Positions 10,300 through 23,702 of a stretch of 64,000 nucleotides of DNA are shown piece after piece. A program made the translations under genes and the position numbers. The notes under the pieces are model-generated. The model did no database searches. It had not been told where the DNA came from and was given only the letters and a program-made list of their open reading frames with translations. Within the stretch, counting starts at the first letter, position 1; each line of letters starts with the position of its first letter. The DNA comes from Trileptium ribeirensis. Taxonomy: Eukaryota > Nematoda > Enoplea > Enoplida > Thoracostomopsidae. The stretch is taken from the NCBI GenBank assembly GCA_030248225.1, contig JASANE010003686.1, forward strand, positions 1 to 64,000, in the 5' to 3' direction.

Positions 10300-12310
10300 C
10301 AATACAACCTGAATAACCTAGGAACCTAGGACAGGTACTCAGATAAACGTGCGTCGTCAACTATCCGGAGGCGGTCGTACAAACTTCACAAGAGGCTTAG
10401 TAAAAGAGTACGTAACCTAAAGATAAAGCTAGTAGCCTTAGGTACGCGCCTAGTTGTTCAGTGGCTGAAAGTGTGCTAGAATTTAACGGATGTGAATAAG
10501 CCGGTATCAAAAATCAGTTAACAGGGAGCATGTTACCGTGAGGATAGTAAGAGCTAAAGCCCAAGAGCAGAGACCCTATTCATTCAATAGTCAAACATTG
10601 TGCCACAGCGACGGGTTAAATTAGCTCATTATCATGCCTTAACGTTTTATCTGGTTCTATAATAAACGTTGTTAACTACGCGTTTGGTGTTCACGTACCT
10701 GAACTAGAGTGATCGAGCCGAGCAAGGTACACGCCGCAACGCAAAAGATAACGCATAAATACTGATCACGCAAAGAAGGACGCGTGCCATATTCACGTCT
10801 CACCAGCATTCTACTGGCCACACCTCGAACCGCACAGTCTCTCGGTGACGATTCCCGTCCCGTTTTAAGTACCGATAGGCGACATAAGAGATTTCCCATC
10901 CAACCCTTGCCCCCATACAACCAAACCAAAATAACAAAGAAAATGATAAATGTCAGGGTATAGTAGGTACCAGGGGAAGTTGCAGTGACCTAATTTCACA
11001 AAATTTTAGTTTAAAAATAAAATATAAATTTTGTTTTCTTTTCTAAACTGATTTGCATAATTTTGAATTAGTTTCATGGTTTAGCTATTTTAGATTTAAG
11101 ATTGTTGTTGCCAGTTGATGAAAGTTTTCGTTCTGCATCGGGAGAAATAGAGAGCACCGATATTACGTTTTATATATACCTATTCTTGAATTAGTCATAT
11201 TTTTATTGGAAATCGGTTACCTAGCTATCTAGGCATCATCATCTACGAGAGCGACGGTTTCTATTTTTTATTATCTAATATTGTATCTGAAGTCGAGAAC
11301 GAGCACAAATGGTCCAGCTTTTGGTTTTGATTTATTGAATTTAGGCAGCGATTTTGACTCTGTTTAACGCAAAAGAATTGCGTGTTCGGTTCGCGCGGGA
11401 TTTATTTGTGTTATCGGTTTATGTGAATGGTAGTATTAATATTTGAACTTCACGCTTACGTACTTAACTAACCTAATAATTATTTTAATAATACTGATAT
11501 TCCCAATAAAAATCTAATGAGACCAAGTGGGGGTTCATACAGAGTAAGACTTCAACTGCACAGTAGTCGACAACTATACAGTTTTAGTAACGTAGTCAGG
11601 CAGCCAGCCGGGGTTGGCTTGTTTAACATAACCTGCAATTACTAGTGTAAATCTAAGTTTAATGTAGTCAATTACTCGGACGGTGCGTAAGCCAGTCGGG
11701 GGGGGCGTGTTGTGTCAACCCTCAAGGGCTGTATTAGAGTTATAGCTAACATAACCTTAAACCACTATATATCTCTCAAACCATATTTACTAAACAGTAG
11801 TTGTGATAATGTAAGTCTAATAACCTAGGCTCCAGTATTAGTTGTCACATAACCTAACTTGAGAAGTAATAGAAGTGAAGATAACCGAGTGACACAATTG
11901 GCCGAGTTGAAATAAGATTTGAGGAGTCAGATTGTTAATGAATTATCGATGGAGTCTAACATGATTTAGAGTACGGTTACTAAAGAATAGTGCCGCGAGC
12001 TCAGTCTATGTGTGTCAAATACTAAGTGCCTTAACATTTTATTTTGCTTTGTAATAAACATTCTTTATACGTGTCTGTTGCCGAATTACCTGGAACCAGA
12101 GTGACTAAAGCAATTCGCGCTGCAACGCAAATATAAGGATAGTAACGATCACGACGAGTAGATACGCGTGCCGCTAGATCGTCCCCCCGGCATTCTACTG
12201 GCCACACCTCGTACCACACATCTTCGGTGACGAATCCCGTCCGCTTTTTAGTACAGATATCCGTCATAAAAGTACTATCCAACCCCTACTTTTCTTGAAA
12301 CCATAAGATA
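10300..12310. repeat. Diverged repeat blocks, including a paired segment
   Basis: Two segments, about 10630-10915 and 12025-12290, are diverged copies of each other. Both run from an aacattttat or aacgttttat start, through a CGCAACGCAAA word, to a shared gcattctactggccacacctcg core, and end near a ttttAGTAC stretch. Each contains a modest - strand open frame (10672-10929 and 12031-12282), and the two peptides share scattered residues such as the YICVAA/LCVIFCVAA region, so they may be remnants of one protein. Other parts correspond to 2690-6245. No domain is recognised. Confidence 0.5.
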
Positions 12311-12479
12311 TAACAATAAGCAGCACTTAAGCATTTAGCCGTTACGCCAGATGTCTGGGATGAGGGACGCAGGTTGCAGTATATATAGGATTCTGGGTTC
12401 GGCAAGGGAGCAGCAGAATATGGCCTTCCTGTTCGTCCTTCATGCTATATATTGTTTAGTTAGGCCTAGCGGTTTGAGC

Positions 12480-13040
12480 CTGAAGACGAAGATTTGAATT
12501 TTGAATAGTAGAGAAATTGCAGGGGTGGCATTTGAACTCACGACCCCGCACTCCTAGATTTGCAAGCAGGAGCTCTACCGACTAGCTATTCTGACCAACT
12601 TCGTAACAGTTATTACGCAGCCATATTCAACTGCGGTGTTTTCGCCCTTTGGAAAGATAGTAGATTTTTCATTTGGCCCAGTGGTAGGTCCTAAACGACG
12701 AAAGGATGTGAATGCAGCCGCCGAAACGCGGGATGGGATGCGATACCAACTCACTACCGATTTTTATCCGCAAGCAGGAACTCTACCGGCTGAGTTATCA
12801 AATAGCTAATTCCGACTGCGTAGCAGTTATTACGATATTTGACAGCTGCGTATTTGCCCTTAATATTAAGGGTAGTATATTTTTCATTAAGCCTAGTGCT
12901 AGGTTCTAAACGACGAAATGATGTGAAAGGAGCTGCCGAAAGCAGGACTGGGATGAAGATTCGACCTCATGACCTGCCACCCTTGGATCCGCAAGCAGGT
13001 GCTCTATCTACTGAGCTATCCCTGCCGGACAGCACATCAG
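12480..13040 (-). repeat. Tandem tRNA-derived SINE-like units (three)
   Basis: Three related units of about 200 bp lie head to tail on the - strand, with tRNA-like heads near 12525-12600, 12755-12815 and 12955-13030. On the - strand the last head reads GGATAGCTCAGTAGATAGAGC (polymerase III A-box type) followed by GAGGTCGAATC (B-box type), separated by a CCTGCTTGCGG anticodon-region word. The units share a tail with taaacgacgaaa and gatgtgaa. The acceptor stems are degenerate and the anticodon arm is over-long, so these are not functional tRNA genes. Tandem rather than dispersed arrangement is unusual for SINEs. Confidence 0.5.
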
Positions 13041-13462
13041 TTAGAGCCCCATTTGTCGAAAATATCAACTCTGTGACTTTTATAATGTATATACTAGACA
13101 GACAATTACCATGTAATATACATGTATATTATGCTTGTGTGCATCAATTCCATACGCCCCTGTTTCTCCACAATACTATCGATGCTGCGCAGCAACCACC
13201 ATTTAGAGGTTGCGCAATATCGCTCCGACATCCCGCATTCTCTTCCTCTCGAGCTTGCGCATTCTACAGTTCCCGAGTCGTCGGACGCGTGATTCACCTA
13301 ATTTATATATTTCATTAATTTAACTAAATCTGCCGTATATTACTTTTCAGTCCGAGTTTGTTTAAAACGGCTGGTTTAATTTGGAATTGCGGAAGTAAAG
13401 TTGCTGAATACGGATAAAGGGGTTTGTATGTTTTAGTTTACATTGACCATCGTTTGTGTGAA

Positions 13463-13867
13463 TTAAGTCTCACAAATTTTTGAGCTCAGCACGGAGGTTT
13501 TTAAGCAAGAACGAATACATTTAACCTGACCCCTCCTTGATCTGAGAAGCGAGCACCATGCTGCAAATTTGTCGCATTGAGATCGATCGTTTGCCACGTT
13601 TCTATTACCTATTTTTACTCGCTTCGGGTTAGATGCCACATCGTGGATAGTCTTTTCCATGTATCCATAGCGCGACCTCGCGGCTGTTTGTATCGTTACG
13701 ACGCGTTGCTTGTTTCGAGGATGCGCGGGATCCTGCGATTTGACATCTACAGTACATGGTCCAATATCAACATCAATTGATATGACTCGCGGAAAGGAGT
13801 CGAACGGTCCTATATAATAATAATCTGACCCGATCACGAGTTCCTGAGATACCGGAAAATAGTCCAT
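13463..13867 (-). CDS. Unrecognised 134-codon open reading frame
   Basis: An ATG-initiated frame, uninterrupted over 134 codons in AT-rich surroundings. It begins MDYFPVSQELVIGSDYYYIG, is followed by a Val/Ile/Asp-rich stretch (ISIDVDIGPCTVDV), and has a basic Arg/Lys/Cys-containing C-terminal half. There is no signal peptide, no long hydrophobic segment and no family that I recognise. It lies about 1.8 kb upstream of RBM48 and is divergent from it. It could be a single-exon gene, one exon of a longer gene, or chance. Its length is well above most spurious frames in this AT-rich sequence, but there is no independent support. Confidence 0.3.
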   Translation of the reverse strand: MDYFPVSQELVIGSDYYYIGPFDSFPRVISIDVDIGPCTVDVKSQDPAHPRNKQRVVTIQTAARSRYGYMEKTIHDVASNPKRVKIGNRNVANDRSQCDKFAAWCSLLRSRRGQVKCIRSCLKTSVLSSKICET

Positions 13868-14399
13868 TCCATAAATTATTCATAGAATTCTATTTTTTCA
13901 CTTTTTTCATCCAGCGTTAACGTATCAACGATATTGTCTGATGGTTTTAAGTTTGATAAAAATCGACGCGTCCTAAGTTATCGTGAGTGCGGAACTTCCT
14001 CATTTTTGATATTGTAAGGTTCAGCTGATTTATGGTTAAAAGCGTTTTTGAACCGGTTTGTTTGTACTAAAACCTCGTCTACCATACAAAATATTTTTGG
14101 TTTTAGTAAGGGTGCAATGGATCAATTAAAAAAAGAATTTTTATTCTACCATTAAAATGGTGAATTATTTTCGCATTTATTATGCGCGTTTTTATTCACT
14201 TTGGACCGATATTGGTCTTTTTGCACGATTTACGGATTTTTAGTGAGTATATTTCGCGAACCAGGAAAAAATTCAAAAACCGATATTCAAAGTTTTTCGT
14301 ATTTATCCGAAGAATACGTTAAAAATTTGAATGAAATATTTTGAAAATTAAAGCATATATACATTGTTTAAATGGTGTTTTGTGCAATTTAAACTATTT

Positions 14400-15360
14400 C
14401 TAAAATAAGACCAACGTTCCTGGGTAGGTGGTTGTGGTTATGGCTTTGGCCAGATTTAGGTATTTTGATCATGTTTTTGTTTCAAACTTGCTAATTGGCG
14501 ACCTTTGGACTACATTTTATCCAAATACCGTATCGCTGGCGTTGTTTTTATTCTTGATGTTATGCACGCAAAACACAACCAAACAATTGAAGACAGGCTA
14601 TATTCGTGAAGGGTTCATTTACCCTACCCTAAACCTACGAAAAGACATGACATATTCACGCCTCACTCTAGATAACCAAATCGTTGTATCTAGCACTCAG
14701 AAAAAGCTATATATAGACCATTCATGATGCCTTTCACGGAATGCATAACCAAGAAAATGAAAACACTACAGTTTGGAAAGCGGGTTGGTCGATTATGAAA
14801 CCCTTGAAACACCAAGAAAAGGTATATTATAGTCAAATTGGCTCTAACCATCGTATCCAGGGTATATCGCTTGATAACCGAATACGCACTCATTGCAAGA
14901 TAAAACACTCAATATTGTCTAAATTTGAAAGACTGCTATTTCTGGCAAAGGGTTGACGAACCATATTCAGGCACACAGCGGCCCAGGGAATGGTCCCACA
15001 AAAGTCGTAGTCTGCAAAGTTGTTGATAACAAAATATATATGGTGGTCGCAGTTTTTCGATGCGAGGTTGGGCTGCGAAACACTGGCACCCGTATGGCCA
15101 TACTTGGCAAAAACATCTTGGAAACCTGTTTTTTTTTGCCTTTTTGACCAGGAGGATGAGGACGGAGCTGTTCACGTTCAACTAATGGATCCATAATTAT
15201 TACGTTTGTTATCGAAAAAAAATTGTCTCAAAAAATTCATCCGAAGATGAGTTATGACTGACAGCGACAGACAAAAAATCTTCACGATTTTTCGGCTTAG
15301 TGCCCTCAGTCCAAGCTCCGCTCGCTTCGGTCGCTCCATTTCAATTATAGCTATAGAGCT
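14400..15360 (-). repeat. GAGCGAGCGAAGCG-ended repeat family, copy 1
   Basis: This belongs to a long dispersed family also present at 24730-25240, 25950-26420, 29960-30440 and 44940-45520 (same orientation) and at 33530-34380, 35190-36240 and 56280-57480 (opposite). Diagnostic words are ctatttctggcaaagggttgacgaaccata (split here at 14936-14965), ggtcccacaaaa, and agttatgactgacagcgacag, ending in ctccgctcgcttcgg near 15316-15331. The upstream part (14600-14900) carries internal repeats around a tatatagacc-type word. Its short frames are not genes. Confidence 0.7.
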
Positions 15361-15618
15361 GAAGCAAAAGTGTAGAAATTTTCAAGCTCAATTTTTCATT
15401 CGGAATTCCTGCTTCGATACAATATTTGCCACAATCACGGCTGAACACATGCTACTGTTATAATTTAACTGTCATACTATCACATTCAGAAAATTTAAAA
15501 CAGTCCGCGAAACAAATCGCGAATAGTAATTGAACAGCTGTTAATAATTTTTCGCGACCTTTTCACGAACTGTTCTCGAAGTTCTCGTAAACACTGTAGA
15601 TAGACTGGCATCTAATCT

Positions 15619-15630
15619 ATATATATAATT
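15619..15630 (+). promoter_or_regulatory. TATA-like element upstream of RBM48
   Basis: A tatatatataa-like stretch lies about 35-45 bases upstream of the RBM48 start codon. The spacing would put a transcription start very near the ATG. AT-rich words are common here, so this is suggestive only. Confidence 0.25.
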
Positions 15631-15662
15631 TGTTTTTGTGAGTGCTGTGAAGTGCTATTTCA

Positions 15663-15806
15663 ATGAGTGAAGCGCTGTCAATTCAAGACAACAGCTCAAA
15701 CAATCAGAATGCTACTAATGCTAGTCGGAAGCCGCACCACATTCAACAACCATTTTGCAAATCTCGTTTGGCATATCGAAAAGGATCCAAGGAAACATCT
15801 GTGAAG
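15663..15806 (+). CDS. RBM48: RBM48 exon 1 (N-terminus)
   Basis: ATG at 15663 opens exactly 48 codons and closes at AAG followed by a gtattt donor (phase 0). The first half is Ser/Asn/Gln-rich and poorly conserved. The end reads HIQQPFCKSRLAYRKGSKET, matching the block that precedes the RRM in RBM48 orthologues (a basic, SR-x-x-YR-x-G pattern). RBM48 is an RNA-binding protein that, with ARMC7, supports splicing of U12-type introns in the nucleus. The link to the exon at 27722 is by phase and homology: joining VK to VYTINLES recreates the family sequence KVYTINLES without a gap. The intron between is about 11.9 kb. The start is the only Met in frame that gives this N-terminus. Confidence 0.72.
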
Positions 15807-17444
15807 GTATTTTAACGTCTTAGACGAATATTTCTTGCACCAATATTCAGGAGAATGAACTTTTGTTGTTTACGTATATATTTCGTATATGTAGCAATTT
15901 GGTTTGTCTTTGCATCGTTGATAAAATCGTAAAATACATTACTTGTTGGTTCAGTTGTAGTATTGTTTAATGTCCATAAATATTAGCCAATACTGCCCGC
16001 TGCATAAACATATTCACGTACAAGCAAACACAGGTGAGTAACACGAAGCGTAAAACGGTTAGTTATCCATAGAGGCGCCATTCAACTAACTACTCGCTCG
16101 GCACTACGATTGCTACTAGAGGGTACTCCGACAAAACAATAGGTTCAGGTAAGCGAAAGGCGGTAATATAACGGGTGCAAATGAGGTTTACAGGACGAAG
16201 GGTACGATGTGGGATTGCGGGGCGTGTTCTTGCTCATCCTAATCACGGCTATGGTACATGATAAGTGAATATTCGTAAATGCGTAAAGTAGCGATTGGAT
16301 TAACATACAACAAAGGAGTAACGGTACATATCGATATAACGGTAATGATCATCGGTACGACTCCTAATTTTTTCTAGTACGACAAGGGTACGATTGTTCT
16401 TTTCCTACTCGCATACATACATACTTACGGTGACCATGAGTATAAGATGAAATTTTTCCATCATTTAAAAAATACGACTGGTTAAATTCGATTCCAGGTT
16501 CTTATAAAGTTATCCATTGAGGCACGGTAACAAAGATTAAAAATTTGGTCTTAAATCGTTGCTCATCTGTGACCTAAATAACTACATAACGGACTTTTTC
16601 GTGTCCATAAGCATGAGCTAAAATAGGCCGGTTAAAATTATTATGATCTAAATAGCTCATGAGTCGCGGTAGACTGAGGTTCTGACCGAATTATCTAACT
16701 TTTCGGAACTTGCACTTGCAAAATTTGCAATAAAGTTATTGCTAAAATTTACTGAGTTGTGTGCATTAAATGTACTTTATCAACATTATGCATTTTGAGA
16801 TTTTAATTTCGCTGCCAAATTTACACAATTTTAAAAGGTACTACATCAATCCGGATCCAGGGAAAAGTGATAAATTATCAATTTTTAGTGTGAATCAGGG
16901 TTCATTTAGGACCTTCGTTCGCGCTTGGCTCAGCGGAACAATACTATAATTATTACTAAAAATACGGCGATACTACGAGCGGTAAAGAAACGAATTCCTA
17001 CAACCTAAACTCTGAAGTGCAACTTAGGGCATTTCACGACCTAATACGAGACGTTTGTGTAATGTTTGACCCATACGATTTGTAAACCTACTTCAGCCTA
17101 ACGGAGAGCTCCAAATGGACTCTCACTAATCTTGCAAAAGGTTGAAGGCGTTGCCTTAGTCCCCAACGTTCACTACTAAAGTGTTATCTCGGTGTTCGGC
17201 GGTAATTCAATCAATAGGTAAGGTTCCAAAATTGGATGCAGGTCTACTCGCTTACAAGTGCGTTGTATACTAATTGTATCGCTTAATTGGAACGAGGGAT
17301 CGTACTAATTTGACGGTTTAGGGTTGCATGAGGCTTAGGCGGGTCAACAATCGGTTGATAAATTCATTGCTTCGTCCTATGACAGGTTCCTAGTTAAGAA
17401 TTAACTACTTGCTCAATCGTCGATCAATGACAACTAGTCTGTAG

Positions 17445-17866
17445 TGGAACTACATTTGTGACCGGAGCTTGGCATTACGAATGTACTCAATTTTATGTTC
17501 CTCAAGTAACTACATTGCATAGGGCTTTATCATTGGTAAAATATATTTGAATTCTTCGACCCAAAAACCTATAATGGTTTGATCGAAACGATTCTATTTC
17601 AATAAATAACAAAAATATTGCAACATTCTCTATTTTGGCTGCATAAGCTTAACTAATTAGGTAATTACTAATTAACCACTCAAAATATTTTAATCCCAAA
17701 TATCAGGTGCACACTCTGACATGATAGGCTTTCAAACAAAAAAGTTTTTAAAATCGGTTCAGTGGTTCTTGAGATCCGTCGGACCGAACGGACGGACATC
17801 GACCTTTTTGCTCCCAGACAGAAAATAAAAACGCTTCGCTCGGCTTAGCCGAGCTCCGCTCAATAA
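17445..17866 (-). mobile_element. GAGCGGAGCG-family repeat, second copy
   Basis: Read on the - strand, it starts tgagcggagctcggctaagc, runs through the cagacagaaaata-complement segment shared with 1372-1950 and 61855-62313, and ends ttccactac. It lies inside RBM48 intron 1. No coding capacity and no clear target duplication are seen. Confidence 0.7.
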
Positions 17867-18680
17867 ACAATACGCTTAATCATGTAGGTAGGCCACTACC
17901 GAAGTAATGAGCCGCTTTGGGGCATTCCCAACTTCTACTGGTTCAAACGGCCTAACAAACTTCGCTTACTTAATTGATTTTCCGTACTAATTTAATACTT
18001 TGACTCAATTCCTAACGTGGAAATTGTTCTAAAGCGATAGGATCATTCATTATTGCCACTACGTAAGGGCACTCGTGTGGGACAAAGGACGAGCTTGGGT
18101 GCGTCCCTAGTTTACGACACAACCTATAATTTCTCTGAGTCCGATTAATTGTCGCAAATTAGGTGACTACATTATCATTGTACAAATTTCATGCCAACTT
18201 CAGGGCATAGGGTAGGGGTTAAAATTGTATTCAGGTACCTACAAATTTGACTAAAACTATAACTATGCGTGGCACTATCCTAAAAGTACTAAAGCTTAGG
18301 CTATTTTGCCTCGAAACCGGCTCTGGGAAAGAGTTCTATTTGGTACTAACATTTAGGTTGTATTGCTAGCGGTTCCTACTCGACGAAACGAGTCAGTAAG
18401 TGGCGGCCCCGGTGGTCGGGACAACCGTAACAATTTTGTTAACTGCATTTCACTCGGTTTGTATCCTTAAATTGCTCGGTTTCCTAATTTGCAAGCGAGA
18501 TTCATGGTCTAACTCGGTAGGGACTGGGGAAAACCTATAATTGTCAATTTCTTACTAATTTGCCAACCTTTCTCTGTGAAACTTTGCACAGGGGCTGGGT
18601 TTAAACTTAGTTAACAATTTATTAGGACCGGGTCAACGGTCCTCACAAAATTTGGTCCGTCGGGCTGAGGCCCGATAGAC

Positions 18681-18705
18681 TCGATATCGCGGCTGGCGAT
18701 ATCGA
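18681..18705. repeat. Perfect 9-bp inverted repeat
   Basis: TCGATATCG (18681-18689) and CGATATCGA (18697-18705) are perfect inverted copies around a 7-base spacer. It lies in RBM48 intron 1 in otherwise unassigned sequence. A DNA-binding site or the end of an eroded element is possible. Confidence 0.6.
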
Positions 18706-21700
18706 TAACTTTGAAATACAGAAATGTTAACTCTCGCAATGGAAGATATCAACGCTATAAAAATTAATATTTTTCCTTCATCATCGAAAATACACGCAAA
18801 AGCAAGACCAAAACCTACTTACGAAAGAAGCACTATTTAGTAAATTTGAACTAAATCCTGAGCGGCGGTTTCTCTGCTCGAGTTTGGACTTCCCGTAACC
18901 CTTGAACGAGCCACGGCTTTGCCGATGGAATGCCTAGCGGGCCTCTGTTCGATAAAAATCTTCAAATTTCCTGGAAGGAATTCTGAGTTATTAACAATCG
19001 ACATTTTATGTAAGGGCGGACCCCTTGTCGGACCGTCGGGTTTGTGATTCCGAGTTGATAATGTTGAGTTGTAAAATGATGTTCGTTAGCGGACATTCCT
19101 ACGAAGAAACGTCGAGAGTTTCAACAAAAGTCTGGAGGGAATCTCAAAATATTTTAATGCTCCTATTCTGGTGGGGGCAAGTCCCTTCAGGTTCGGGTTT
19201 GGGTTTCCGACGTAGTATTCGCAACTTTTATGAGGTAGCTCAACAGCGGGGATCCCTACGGAGGTCCGGGTTAAAATTCAACCAAATTCCTAGAGTAATT
19301 CATAAGAAATATTAAATTTCCGCTCGGTGCGAGCTGTCTCAATCTCTGAATGTTACATTGATGGGTCCGGTTGCAGGTTAATAAAATTTTTCGGCTCGTT
19401 TTTTCGAAGCGTCGATTGCTGCTAATATCCTAACAAAACCTCAGCCACAATTGTCGAAGGTAACAGCGTGCCAGGTAACTTTTATCAATTGCAAGAACTC
19501 TTAATAATGATTCCAAGCATAGCTTTTGTAACTAAACCTTATCATAAAATGTATCCTTATGAAACAGAATCGCTTATTCAAAATTGAAATCAGAAAGCAA
19601 GGCCAAGGGTGGTACCAAGTGTCATTCCAATTATTTCATATGAAAAATTTTGTTTAAACTCGGTCGGCGCAAAAGGATATTTCGGTTCCTAACTCACCTC
19701 AGGGAATCATGTAAAAATGAATCTCTGCGCGAATGTCGCGTTTATTTGTACCTTAACTAATCGACCGAGGGAGGTTCAGCATGACTTCGGCTATTGAACT
19801 AACTCGTGTGAGTGACTAATTACGGCCACGGGTTTGCGAGACAAGGAAAGGACGGGCGTAATTATCTTTTAAATAAAAGTATGGATAGGGGAGGCTGGAT
19901 GATACACTCTGTCGCTTATCGAAACGCTATTCAGTCTCGAGCTAACTAGTAAACCTCGCAGCTACTTAACCTAACATCGGCACTGCTCGCCTAATCTATA
20001 CCGCCTCCCTGCCCACATTTACAGTCTCGAATCCTGTCGGGCAACGTCCATCGCTCGATCGTCCATTCGCAAAATCGAAGCAAGAGCCAGAGAAAATCGT
20101 AAAACCACAAATAACTTTGATATATTATATATATATATTTGAAAAACGTTTACTAGTGTAGTCTTTCGAAATTTCTGATGCTAGAATCCTAAACTTTATA
20201 CAAACTTCATATTAAACCGATTTTAAGTTATTTGTCGACTGATAAGAAGTTTCAGCTAGCTGGGCTCATCTTGCCCAAAGTTAACATTAAACTTACGACC
20301 ACTTTCGTACGCGGCTTTGTTTACTCAAGAAAAATCAGCTCTTAACTGACTACTGCATCGCGGAGGAAACAACAGCACATTCAGCAACTGACCATATTTA
20401 TATAAAAGGCAGTTCTGGCTTATTTATTTACTTAATTTCAAACTTACTTCGTTGGTATTGTGGTTAGAATGAGAAGGCGCGGCTTATGAAAATAAAAGAA
20501 AGAAAGGGGTGTGAAAAGAGGGTTCCATTCACTGGATGATGGCCGGAGTTCCAAACGGATCTCGGAATCGGACTCAGTATGTACGTCCGATCATCCTGAT
20601 ATGTAACAGGTACACTTTCGGACGATAAAAGGGAAAGGCGGGCTCGCGGGCTAGCCCTTGATAATTTTCATAAAGAACTGAAGTGTTTCAAATGGCTCCC
20701 GCGGGTTCGGGGTACAGTTTTATGGGACGTTAGGTATATATTTGCATCAGATCCGACAAGGGGAACCCAATGAAGGGTTAAACGCCTGTCGGAGCGTTAT
20801 TTCTGTGATTTTCAACAGGAGGGGTACCCAAAAATGGGCACAGTGGGACCGGTCCAGGCTCAAAAGAAAGCCCGGATCTCAAAGAATCTAATGATGTCCT
20901 ATCTCTGTGTCGGATGTTTATGGAGTTAATGTTTTATTTGCTCTATATACATCCTCATTTCCTCATAAGTTCGTGGATCCTGATCAGATTTCCACGAAAC
21001 TGGTCTCATTAGATAGACCGTAAAATTTCCTATCAGAAATGTTAGGGCTAAATTTACGATTTCTCTTTTCTCAGTTATCTCAATCAGCGAAAATGAACGC
21101 TGGTAACATATAAAGTTTTGGTTACTGCAGCTTACCAGTGTAATCTCCAATAATGAACACTGATAAAGTGATATTTCACTTTTCCTATGAATACTTTCAG
21201 TAAATTTGCACGTTTGCTGTTAGCTATAGGACGAACAGACATATTTTTGCGGTCCTCACTCGTGATGACGGTCGTGACGGGTATCCGTCACGGCCAGTCT
21301 TTTCCTGTACGCAAGTAAACTTTGCAACCCTACCATGCGGGGTAGGGCCATTCCTGTATACATCGGGTTCGGCGGGGAGTCGTACCGTCCGCTATTTCCA
21401 CGAGTCGACTATGGCAAGAGCTCGCCATACTCGCATTCTCTATCCATTAAAGTACTAGTTTATAGGCGTAAAGATCCGTAACTTTTCCCTTAAAATCATC
21501 TAAACGAAACAAATTATCCTCGACTATTTGTACCTCCAAACTTATGAACTACAAGGGTACAATGAAACGTAACCATAATCCTGAAAACATCACTGAAATA
21601 CGCAAGAAGATTACATCCAAATATAGACCTAAATGGCCTTGATCAAAACAATAGAACGACATGAATATGGTAAGGCAATTATTGATAAATGGTTGCAATT

Positions 21701-22168
21701 ATACGTCCATAATCAAGGGTGCAATACGAATATGGTAATCATAAAATTGTTATACAATCATAACAAAATACTGGCGGTTTTATGGCCTGAAACAACACGA
21801 AAGTACGGTATGAATATGGTATAACGGTTATACATAAACAGTTAACAAGTACGATCCAAATGTATGACGGTAATCAAACGGTCAAATCGTGTATATCCAC
21901 TTAAAAATACATATGAATACCAACAACGATTCCATTGGTACACAGATACACGGTATGATGAGTGTTATACGAATCAAATGCATGATACGTGCCTTTATGG
22001 CCATCAAAATGGTACAACAAATCGATGGTAATGCTAATATATATCCGTAATTCAAGTACTCCGATAAAGCCTTTATGGCCAACAACGATATGGTTACAAT
22101 AATAATAATATGATGTGAGATACGTACACCAATAGGTGCCTTCGTGACACTACAATCAACATATATAT

Positions 22169-23295
22169 CTGGGAGTAACCTAAATTCCGGTTCCGGTTGC
22201 GATTCCGGCAAAGGGCAAAAACCATACCGGAACCGGAATTCCATTTTAAAATTTTGTTTGAAATTTTCCACGTTTTTTGCTTCATCCTGTAAACCAAACA
22301 TATGTAATATATATTATGCAATGATCAAGCTCCAATACAACCAAGCAAAAGAAAAGATTAACTAACCAATTTGTTAATGTGAAACGTAAGTAGTGCACAT
22401 AATTTGAGCAGGAATTTTTCATAATAACCTGCAGGAGTTTGTTAAATCAAAGCTAGGTCGATTCTTGTAGGAGCTATTTTACACATCCAGAAGTCTGTGG
22501 GATATATACGTTTGAATTAAACCGGTCCAACTCTAACAGAGTATGGCTTACGCAGAAGTACATAGGGTATGTTTGACTAACATAAATTGCGTCAACCACC
22601 CGCCAGTGCGCTTGTAAACTTGGTAAATCAGTCTAAATTGAAGTAAACTAACGTTATCTGCAACGCAGCTAGAAACTGCTTTCTTGGCAATGAACTGTAT
22701 TTATTGAAACCGTGTGAGCAGCATCACAGTGTGTCTCATTTATAGCATTCTGACTAGAAAGTTATCATCATTATGATCTAATTGACGGGCACTGATTGTC
22801 CAACGCTAGGCTGAACAGTGTCTCTGACCACTGATCAGAAAATTACCTTCTATCTATTATTTTCTCTTAGAATCATATAAACCAATAATTCAAAGTTTCC
22901 TACAGAAGAACATGCAACAAACGTATGTGTAGTACAGGGAGGCGACTCGAGACGGAGCGAAAGTATGTATTCAACGCTCCAAGCTTTGTAAGCACATTCG
23001 ATTTGACGCAGTATACGCAATGGTGTAAAGTGGAAGACATTTTTTGCTCTGAATGACCAAAAACCGACATATTTGATCGATAAATAAACATTATTAGCTT
23101 ACTCAGTCTCATTAAAGTATCCACTAGGCAATAATACCATCGCAATAAATTAAGTTTAATGTAAAATTTTTTTAATGCATTTTATATCGACTATACCTTC
23201 ATTTCTTCCATCATCTGTTTTACTATATATAAATTTCGAAGAAAAGGGTTCCGGATCCGGTTTAAATGGACGGTTCCGGTTCCGGTTATTCCCTG
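22169..23295 (-). mobile_element. hAT-like non-autonomous element, copy B
   Basis: An inverted copy of the family, 1127 bases, starting CTGGGAGTAACC (one change from the consensus CAGGGAGTAACC) and ending GGTTATTCCCTG. CCGGAA hexamers at both ends and the shared interior are present. The flanks are atatatat and atatacgt, matching at six of eight positions, an imperfect or decayed target duplication in an AT-rich site. It lies in RBM48 intron 1. Apparent frames with alternating Asn-Arg residues are artefacts of the hexamer repeats. Confidence 0.8.
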
Positions 23296-23702
23296 ATATA
23301 CGTATATATATATACATTTGTATATATATAGTAGCTATACTTCGATGATTATCCATCCCTGAAATGTTAATAACGATACCCATTTCTATCACAAAAACTG
23401 TCGGCGGTGCAGGCCGAAATATGACGAAAATTCCTTGTTTGTAGCGAGGTTAATGGGCGTAACGATTCATAATTTGTGCCATTTATACGGTCTATAAATA
23501 AGGTGACAACAGAGTCTCGTGGTCGGTTCGTATGTAAGGGGGAAATCGGCTTATGTATTCGCTTGCGCAAAAAGATCACTAGTTGGTTCTAATTGTATAC
23601 ACGTACGTATTTCGATGCAACGGCTGGTTTCGTACCCATTTGGGTCATTCCCGTTGGGTATTCTAAGTTGGGAGACATTCGTAACTAAATCCGTAAATGC
23701 AC

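Noticed and set aside
12525..13030. Three functional tRNA genes on the - strand
   Set aside because: A- and B-box words are present but acceptor stems do not pair and the anticodon arm is over-long; better explained as SINE-like units.
19025..19315. 96-codon frame in RBM48 intron 1
   Set aside because: No recognised motif, no conserved flank and surrounded by unassigned sequence; reported only inside the intron description.
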